The position numbers and the translations under genes were made by a program. Of a DNA stretch of 43,874 nt, positions 39,322-43,874 are shown piece by piece; position 1 is the first letter of the stretch, and the number at the start of each line of letters is the position of its first letter. The notes below the pieces were generated by a model. The model saw nothing but the letters and a program-made list of their open reading frames with translations. It was not told the origin of the DNA and did not search any database. This stretch comes from Fluviicola sp. (GTDB lineage: Bacteria; Bacteroidota; Bacteroidia; Flavobacteriales_D; Crocinitomicaceae). The stretch spans positions 1 through 43,874 of the forward strand of contig NVXU02000006.1 of assembly GCA_002734065.2 (NCBI GenBank), read 5' to 3'.

Positions 39322-41431
39322 TTTCTTCCTTTAATTTAACCAATCGTTTATTCTCTAAATCGTAATAAACGACTGAGACTTCATCCTTTAAAGATACAAA
39401 ACGTTCGTTTAATAGACTAATTGTCTTGTACTCGAAGTTTGAAGCAAAGTTACCGTCAATGAACAAAGCGTATGAAGAACCGTTGAATATTGCGAAAGTA
39501 TTCTTCGCTACAAAATCAATAGAGCGGTAAGAATTAGAGAGAATTACTCCTCCATTTACATCAATTATTCCGACAGAATCTTCAAGTTTTGTAATGGCCA
39601 ATTGATGAGCAACAAGATCTAAGGCATCGTATTTTGGAGAAACGAGCACCTTGTTAGAAAGACTCATTAATCCCCAATAATCCTCTTTTTCGAAGGGGTA
39701 AAATTTCTCACCGATGGCAATATTCTCAAACTCAAGCTCTGTCACACGGTCTCCTGTATCGTTTATTCTACCGTACTTTCCGAGCTTTACAACAATTGCC
39801 GACCTGTTTATAAAGTCTCCCTTAAGTTTATAATTCGGATAAGTTTCAAAGAAAGCATCGAAGGCAAGTTCACCGTTCTTTCTGATGTATTTCACCGTGT
39901 CAGCATTGGAAACAAGTGCCAAGTCATTGTAAAATTGACCGATGTAATTGTATTTTGCGTCACTGATTGTGTCGCCCGAAATTGATATAATTCCCGTTCT
40001 GTCATTCTCCGAGAAAGACAGCAAAGAATCACTGAGCCATTTTAATTGATTGTACAAGGCTGGCAACACCAATTTCCCTGTTTTATTGAGTAAACCTACG
40101 CCCGTTTCAGTTTCAACGATTGCAAAATGGTGCTTAAAATCTGTTGCGTCCAGAAAGAATTGCTCAGAAAGCCGATTGCCGTTATAATCGACATAAAAAT
40201 AGCTTTCATTCACGGATGCGTAAAGATATCCTTCTGACAATTCTCCCATATCATCGTGAATGCACGGCAGAATTTCCTTGCCTTTTCTATCAATGAGCCC
40301 CAATAAATCGTCTTTCTCGACAATGAATCGACCCTCAGAAATTTCCGAAATAGCATCGTATTTTGCGCGGATTCTGATCTCTCCCCTCTTGTCAAGCAAT
40401 CCCATTTTGTCGTTCTCAATGAATGAAGCTAAACCGTCTTTGAATTGACTGACATATTGGAATTTTGGAAGAATTATCGCTTCTCCGTTCTCATTCATCA
40501 AGCCATATTCTCCATTTTTAACAAAAGGAAGCAAGACTGTGTTGAACAAAGCAATGTCAGAATCAACCTCCGCCATATTCAATGCTTGCGGGTATTTATT
40601 TTTAAACTCCACAATTCTCCCTTTGGAATAATCGAATAAATAATCTTGGTAGAATTCTGCCCAACCTTGCTCTATGAATGTATTTTGAGAATAATTGAGC
40701 GCAAAATCTTGAAAAGCTTCAACGGTATTGCTTTGGGTAACTTTCTCAAAAATGACCTTATCAGCCTCTTTTCTTTGTGGACTTTCTGGATGCAGTGCAA
40801 CAAAATTCTTGAAAGATTCCAAGGAACCGTCTCGGGTTAATTCTAAGAATTGTGAGTTGTGATAATTGTCCGTTGCTAATTCTATGAAAGAACTTTCTGG
40901 ATAAGTTGCTACAAATTTTTGGTAAGAAACAGCATCATTATTGGCGACTGCTTGAAAAAATGCCAAAGAATCTCGTGAGTAAATCGCCGTTTCATATTCC
41001 CTTGCCCAGGTATTGTTCTGAATAAAGTCTGTGTACTGAGCGACGGTGTTTTTTTTCTTTGCAAACTCATAAAAACCAGTGCTAACAAGGAGCTTGAGGG
41101 AGTCTATGCTTCTGCATGTCCAGCCGTATTTCTTCCATTTTAGTTTTTTTCTATCGTTGGTAATGTCAAACAAAGAGTCAGAAACAAGAATGTATCTGTA
41201 AGCAGAATCGAGGTTATAGAATGGGTTGTCGTTGCGCGAATAAATGGTTGCGAGACCAAAAGCAGACGGAGACGGATTGTATTTAAGTCCTTTTGTGAAT
41301 TGCTTTTTCGCCCTAAAATAATCTTTGACGGCAAGAGCATCATTCCCTTTTTTTATTCTAGACGCAGAGGCATTGTTAACGTGAACGGTCAATGTTAGGA
41401 GAATAATAAAAAGAAAACGTAAATTTTTCAC
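39314..41431 (-). CDS. Secreted WG-repeat protein
   Basis: A 705-residue exported protein (signal peptide NLRFLFIILLTLTVHVNNASA). Residues about 25-290 are helical and TPR-like (NDALAVKDYFRAKKQFTKGL, AVANNDAVSYQKFVATYPES, SFKNFVALHPESPQRKEADK). Residues about 300-700 are a series of about nine WG (KWG) repeats such as NGEYGLMNENGEAIILPKF, NDKMGLLDKRGEIRIRAKYD and DDLLGLIDRKGKEILPCIHD, which form beta-propeller-like surfaces. The start is GTG at 41431. It is translationally coupled to the TonB-like gene. Function is unknown; WG proteins are frequent in Bacteroidota envelopes. Confidence 0.88.
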   Translation of the reverse strand: MKNLRFLFIILLTLTVHVNNASASRIKKGNDALAVKDYFRAKKQFTKGLKYNPSPSAFGLATIYSRNDNPFYNLDSAYRYILVSDSLFDITNDRKKLKWKKYGWTCRSIDSLKLLVSTGFYEFAKKKNTVAQYTDFIQNNTWAREYETAIYSRDSLAFFQAVANNDAVSYQKFVATYPESSFIELATDNYHNSQFLELTRDGSLESFKNFVALHPESPQRKEADKVIFEKVTQSNTVEAFQDFALNYSQNTFIEQGWAEFYQDYLFDYSKGRIVEFKNKYPQALNMAEVDSDIALFNTVLLPFVKNGEYGLMNENGEAIILPKFQYVSQFKDGLASFIENDKMGLLDKRGEIRIRAKYDAISEISEGRFIVEKDDLLGLIDRKGKEILPCIHDDMGELSEGYLYASVNESYFYVDYNGNRLSEQFFLDATDFKHHFAIVETETGVGLLNKTGKLVLPALYNQLKWLSDSLLSFSENDRTGIISISGDTISDAKYNYIGQFYNDLALVSNADTVKYIRKNGELAFDAFFETYPNYKLKGDFINRSAIVVKLGKYGRINDTGDRVTELEFENIAIGEKFYPFEKEDYWGLMSLSNKVLVSPKYDALDLVAHQLAITKLEDSVGIIDVNGGVILSNSYRSIDFVAKNTFAIFNGSSYALFIDGNFASNFEYKTISLLNERFVSLKDEVSVVYYDLENKRLVKLKEESE

Positions 41432-41490
41432 GGTATAAAGATAATTCTTGAATGCTATGGGGCAAAAATTAAGCCGCCTTTTTTCGTTAA

Positions 41491-42063
41491 TTAATTCTCC
41501 AGTCTTAAACCATACTTCTGTAGAAGACCTGCCAAACCATTTGCGGAAAAACGAGCAGATTTCATATTATTTTTCTCTGGATCAATCACATATTCTTTCG
41601 CAGTCGTAAAGTCACATGACTCTAAATTGGCATCGAAGAAAGTTGCATCCTTTAAGTTACAATTAGAAAAAGAACTTCCACTTAAGTTTGCTTCACTAAA
41701 TTCCACTTGAATTAATTCACATGCATTAAACGTGGTTGTTTTAAGATTCAACCCAAAGAAAACAGAAAAATTCATGGTGCAATTCTCAAAAGACATGGAC
41801 AAAAGAAAAGGATTACATTCATCAAATTGTAATCCTAATAATTTACAGGCATTGAATTCAACGGCTTTAAACGATGTGTTTTGAATCTTAGCATTGCTTA
41901 AATCACATTCTAAAAAAACACATTCTACAAAAGAGGATGCTGCCAGATTCACAGAAGATAAGTTGCAATTTTTAAACGTGCAATTATCGTATTCTCCCGT
42001 TTGGAATTTCTCTTTTGAAAAATCGATGTTCTCTAAAACTTTATCTTCTATGATTCTACTCAT
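41491..42063 (-). CDS. Pentapeptide-repeat protein
   Basis: A 190-residue protein built of about 25 pentapeptide repeats A/C-(D/N)-L/F-x-x (FKNCNLSSVNLAASSFVECV, SFENCTMNFSVFFGLNLKTT, EANLSGSSFSNCNLKDATFF), giving a right-handed quadrilateral beta-helix, with an interruption near residues 80-85 and a C-terminal helix NGLAGLLQKYGLRLEN. The length and the terminal helix that mediates dimerisation resemble Qnr/MfpA-type proteins, which mimic DNA and bind gyrase, but only distantly; related chromosomal proteins are frequent in flavobacteria and not shown to confer resistance. The rpmE2 terminator lies directly upstream, so it needs its own promoter. Confidence 0.88.
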   Translation of the reverse strand: MSRIIEDKVLENIDFSKEKFQTGEYDNCTFKNCNLSSVNLAASSFVECVFLECDLSNAKIQNTSFKAVEFNACKLLGLQFDECNPFLLSMSFENCTMNFSVFFGLNLKTTTFNACELIQVEFSEANLSGSSFSNCNLKDATFFDANLESCDFTTAKEYVIDPEKNNMKSARFSANGLAGLLQKYGLRLEN

Positions 42064-42070
42064 TTAGCAA

Positions 42071-42106
42071 AAATAAAAAAACCGTTTCAACTAAATGAAA
42101 CGGTTT
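42071..42106 (-). terminator. Rho-independent terminator of rpmE2
   Basis: An 11-base perfect stem (AAACCGTTTCA at 42079-42089 and TGAAACGGTTT at 42096-42106, loop ACTAAA), followed on the minus strand by TTTTTTATTTTT. It begins 20 bases after the rpmE2 stop and ends just before the pentapeptide-repeat gene start. Confidence 0.9.
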
Positions 42107-42125
42107 CAAATATATTAAGCGATGC

Positions 42126-42383
42126 TTATTTCTTACTTCTTTTCGCGTAACGAGTGTTAAATTTATCAATACGACCAGCAGTATCCACGAATTGTGCAAC
42201 TCCTGTAAAGAATGGATGCGACTTGTGCGAGATATCCAATTTAATTAATGGATAATCATTTCCATCTTCCCACTTAATAGTTTCTGATGAATCTGCACAT
42301 GATGGGCAAACAAATGCGTAATCGTTAGTCATGTCTTTAAAAACAACTAATCTGTAATCTTCTGGGTGTATATCTTTTCTCAT
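42126..42383 (-). CDS. rpmE2: 50S ribosomal protein L31 type B
   Basis: An 85-residue L31 protein: MRKDIHPEDYRLVVFKDMTN, DISHKSHPFFTG and a final DTAGRIDKFNTRYAKR, the family's fixed ending. A pair CPSC plus the length put it between zinc-containing and zinc-free forms: type B L31 usually lacks the full CxxC set, and only one CxxC (VCPSCADS) is seen here, so zinc binding is doubtful. It is part of the large subunit near the central protuberance. It has its own promoter and terminator, so it is a single-gene transcript. Confidence 0.97.
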   Translation of the reverse strand: MRKDIHPEDYRLVVFKDMTNDYAFVCPSCADSSETIKWEDGNDYPLIKLDISHKSHPFFTGVAQFVDTAGRIDKFNTRYAKRSKK

Positions 42384-42424
42384 TACTGTTCAATAATATT
42401 TCTAATTCTCCTAAATAAGGAGTG

Positions 42425-42457
42425 CAAAGATAACTATTTATTTTAAAATCGTCAAAA
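42425..42457 (-). promoter_or_regulatory. Bacteroidota sigma-70 (RpoD) type promoter of rpmE2
   Basis: On the minus strand TTTTGAC (42457-42451) and, after 18 bases, TATCTTTG (42432-42425) match the -33 TTTG and -7 TAnnTTTG elements. It is 42 bases upstream of the rpmE2 ATG, leaving a short leader. Confidence 0.85.
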
Positions 42458-42538
42458 TAATGTTCAATTTTCTTGAGAATTCTTCAAACAAAATATTTCT
42501 TCGGAAATTACGTTAAATTTGTCATACGAAGTGTACTT

Positions 42539-43874
42539 ATGAATAAATCCATCCTCTATCTTGTTTTTTTTATCGCTATTGGCTTTGCTTTTAGTTTTTC
42601 TGGATGCAAAAAACCACTGCAATTCTCTTCTGGAAACCTAGATTTCAGTAGAGACACAGTCATTTTTGACACGGTTTTCACAACGATTGGTTCTGTTACA
42701 AAACGTTTTAAAATTTACAACAATTCTAATCGAACATTGAATATTTCTCAAATACAGTTGATCGGCGGGGCAAATTCTCCCTTCAGAATTAATGTAGATG
42801 GAATGGTTGGCACTGATTTTGCAGAAATAGAATTAGAAGGCAAAGACAGTTTGTTTGTTTTTGTTGAGGTTACGCTCGACCCTAACAACAACAGTAACCC
42901 TATGGTTATTGAAGACAGAATAAAATTCACCACAAACGGCACCGACCAATTCGTCGAGTTAGTCGCTTGGGGACAGGATGCTTATTTTCATTATAATGAA
43001 AAAACAACAGCAAGCTCTACAACCTGGGCAAATGATAAACCACATGTCATATTTAATTATTTTGCTATTGATTCTGCCCATACCTTAACTATTCCTGCGG
43101 GAACGAATATTCATTTGCACAAAGACGCCATTCTGTTTGTCTATAAAGGTGTTTTAAACATCAATGGAGCTCTCGGAAATGAGGTTACACTTCAGGGAGA
43201 TCGCTTGGAGGCTTTTTACGATGATGTTGCCGGGCAATACTATGGTATTTACTTTAATCAAGCATTGCCGAGTAGTATTAACTATGCCATTATTAAGAAT
43301 GGGATTGCAGGTATTCATTTGTATAGCGAAGCTCCGAGCAATACCGGTTATACTTTGCAGCTATCGAACACGATCATTCGTAACAATTCTTCCTACGGTT
43401 TGTTTATCTTTCAAGGAGCAAAAGTGAATGCGGAGAATTGCATCATTGCGAAGAATGGCATACATGCACTTGCTGTAATTGGCGGCGGCGACTTTAACAT
43501 CAACCATTGCCACTTGCTAGGTTACGGAATTGGCGACAATGTGGCATCAGCTGTTGGAATTAGCAACTGGTACACGAATAACCTGCTCATGCAAACGGAA
43601 ATTTCTTCTATCAACGAAGGAACAATCACAAATTCGCTGATTTATGGAAATATTGACAATGAATTAGCCATAGATACCATTCCAGATGTCTCATTGACCT
43701 TAAATTTTAATTTTGAAAACAACTTGATTAAGAGTTCAGTGATTTTTGGTTTGCCTATTTTTAAACCCAGCAATATATGGAATCAAGAACCTTTGCTCAA
43801 AGACATTCCGATGAATGATTTTCATTTTTGGTCAACGTCTCCGCTGATTGATGCAGGCAGCTCATCTTTTCCGA
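42539..43874 (+). CDS. Lipoprotein with a right-handed beta-helix domain (3' end missing)
   Basis: The frame from ATG 42539 is open to the window end (445 codons), so the gene is cut. It starts MNKSILYLVFFIAIGFAFSFSGCKKP, a lipoprotein signal with FSGC lipobox. Residues about 30-150 resemble an immunoglobulin-like/abnormal-spindle-like strand domain (VIFDTVFTTIGSVTKRFKIYNNSNRTLNISQIQL). From about 150 on, short repeats such as GTNIHLHKDAILFVYKGVLNINGALGNEVTLQGD, NYAIIKNGIAGIHLY, SNTIIRNNSSYGLFIFQGAK and AENCIIAKNGIHAL show the N-x-I-I-x-N pattern of parallel beta-helix (pectate-lyase-like) surfaces split here by repeat. No catalytic residues can be named. Probably displayed on the outer membrane; role unknown. 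Confidence 0.82.
   Translation, partial: MNKSILYLVFFIAIGFAFSFSGCKKPLQFSSGNLDFSRDTVIFDTVFTTIGSVTKRFKIYNNSNRTLNISQIQLIGGANSPFRINVDGMVGTDFAEIELEGKDSLFVFVEVTLDPNNNSNPMVIEDRIKFTTNGTDQFVELVAWGQDAYFHYNEKTTASSTTWANDKPHVIFNYFAIDSAHTLTIPAGTNIHLHKDAILFVYKGVLNINGALGNEVTLQGDRLEAFYDDVAGQYYGIYFNQALPSSINYAIIKNGIAGIHLYSEAPSNTGYTLQLSNTIIRNNSSYGLFIFQGAKVNAENCIIAKNGIHALAVIGGGDFNINHCHLLGYGIGDNVASAVGISNWYTNNLLMQTEISSINEGTITNSLIYGNIDNELAIDTIPDVSLTLNFNFENNLIKSSVIFGLPIFKPSNIWNQEPLLKDIPMNDFHFWSTSPLIDAGSSSFP

Noticed and set aside
41491-42063. Qnr-type quinolone resistance gene
   Set aside because: Pentapeptide repeats and a C-terminal helix are shared, yet similarity to Qnr is only architectural; relatives in flavobacteria are ordinary chromosomal genes.

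Overview
The window looks like a chromosomal segment of a Bacteroidota bacterium, most likely of the order Flavobacteriales (the family, perhaps a Fluviicola/Crocinitomicaceae-like lineage, is a guess). The evidence is an AT-rich genome, PorP/SprF proteins of the type IX secretion system (T9SS), a textbook Bacteroidota promoter (TTTTGAC, then TATCTTTG) in front of ribosomal protein L31, divergent tsaD/tamB, WG-repeat and DUF6624-type proteins, and almost no Shine-Dalgarno sequences. No rRNA, tRNA, CRISPR array, prophage or insertion sequence is visible. Several genes have no in-frame ATG and must start at GTG or TTG.

Layout. 1-3009 (minus): an ECF sigma factor, a fusion of an anti-sigma-like cytoplasmic/membrane segment to a PorP/SprF-like barrel, and a PorP/SprF protein cut by the window edge. 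3224-5568 (plus): long-chain acyl-CoA synthetase and a small secreted protein. 5602-12642 (mostly minus): a TonB-C-like protein, RecG, a DsbD system split over two genes, a conserved small protein and TsaD. 12663-19249 (plus): TamB, a small membrane protein and biotin carboxylase. 19448-22499 (minus): an AT-richer NAD salvage cluster (NadV, PRPP synthetase, NrtR) with three matching palindromes that look like NrtR operators. 22636-26469 (minus): a GT-C-like membrane protein, a DUF4870-like protein and a UMF1/ATG22-type transporter. 26619-32488 (minus): six tightly packed genes (lipoprotein, ribulose-phosphate-epimerase/CBS fusion, DAHP-synthase-family enzyme, large secreted protein, KdsC-like phosphatase with an extra N-terminal domain, saccharopine/alanine-dehydrogenase-like enzyme). 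32808-38414: alpha/beta-hydrolase/TerB fusion, DCC thiol oxidoreductase, 3-hydroxybutyryl-CoA dehydrogenase, MenB, AAC(3)-family protein and a FabG-like reductase. 38560-43874: TonB-like protein and WG-repeat protein (overlapping), pentapeptide-repeat protein, L31 and a truncated beta-helix lipoprotein.

How the genes fit together. Most are housekeeping: fatty-acid activation and metabolism (acyl-CoA synthetase, AccC, 3-hydroxybutyryl-CoA dehydrogenase), menaquinone (MenB), tRNA modification (TsaD), DNA repair (RecG), envelope assembly (TamB, DsbD) and NAD salvage. The least ordinary parts are the sigma/anti-sigma-PorP cassette, which could report T9SS or outer-membrane state across the envelope through one polypeptide, and the six-gene operon that joins pentose-phosphate and ulosonate-type enzymes. 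The intergenic regions hold several families of short dispersed repeats, one of which appears to have supplied the end of tsaD.
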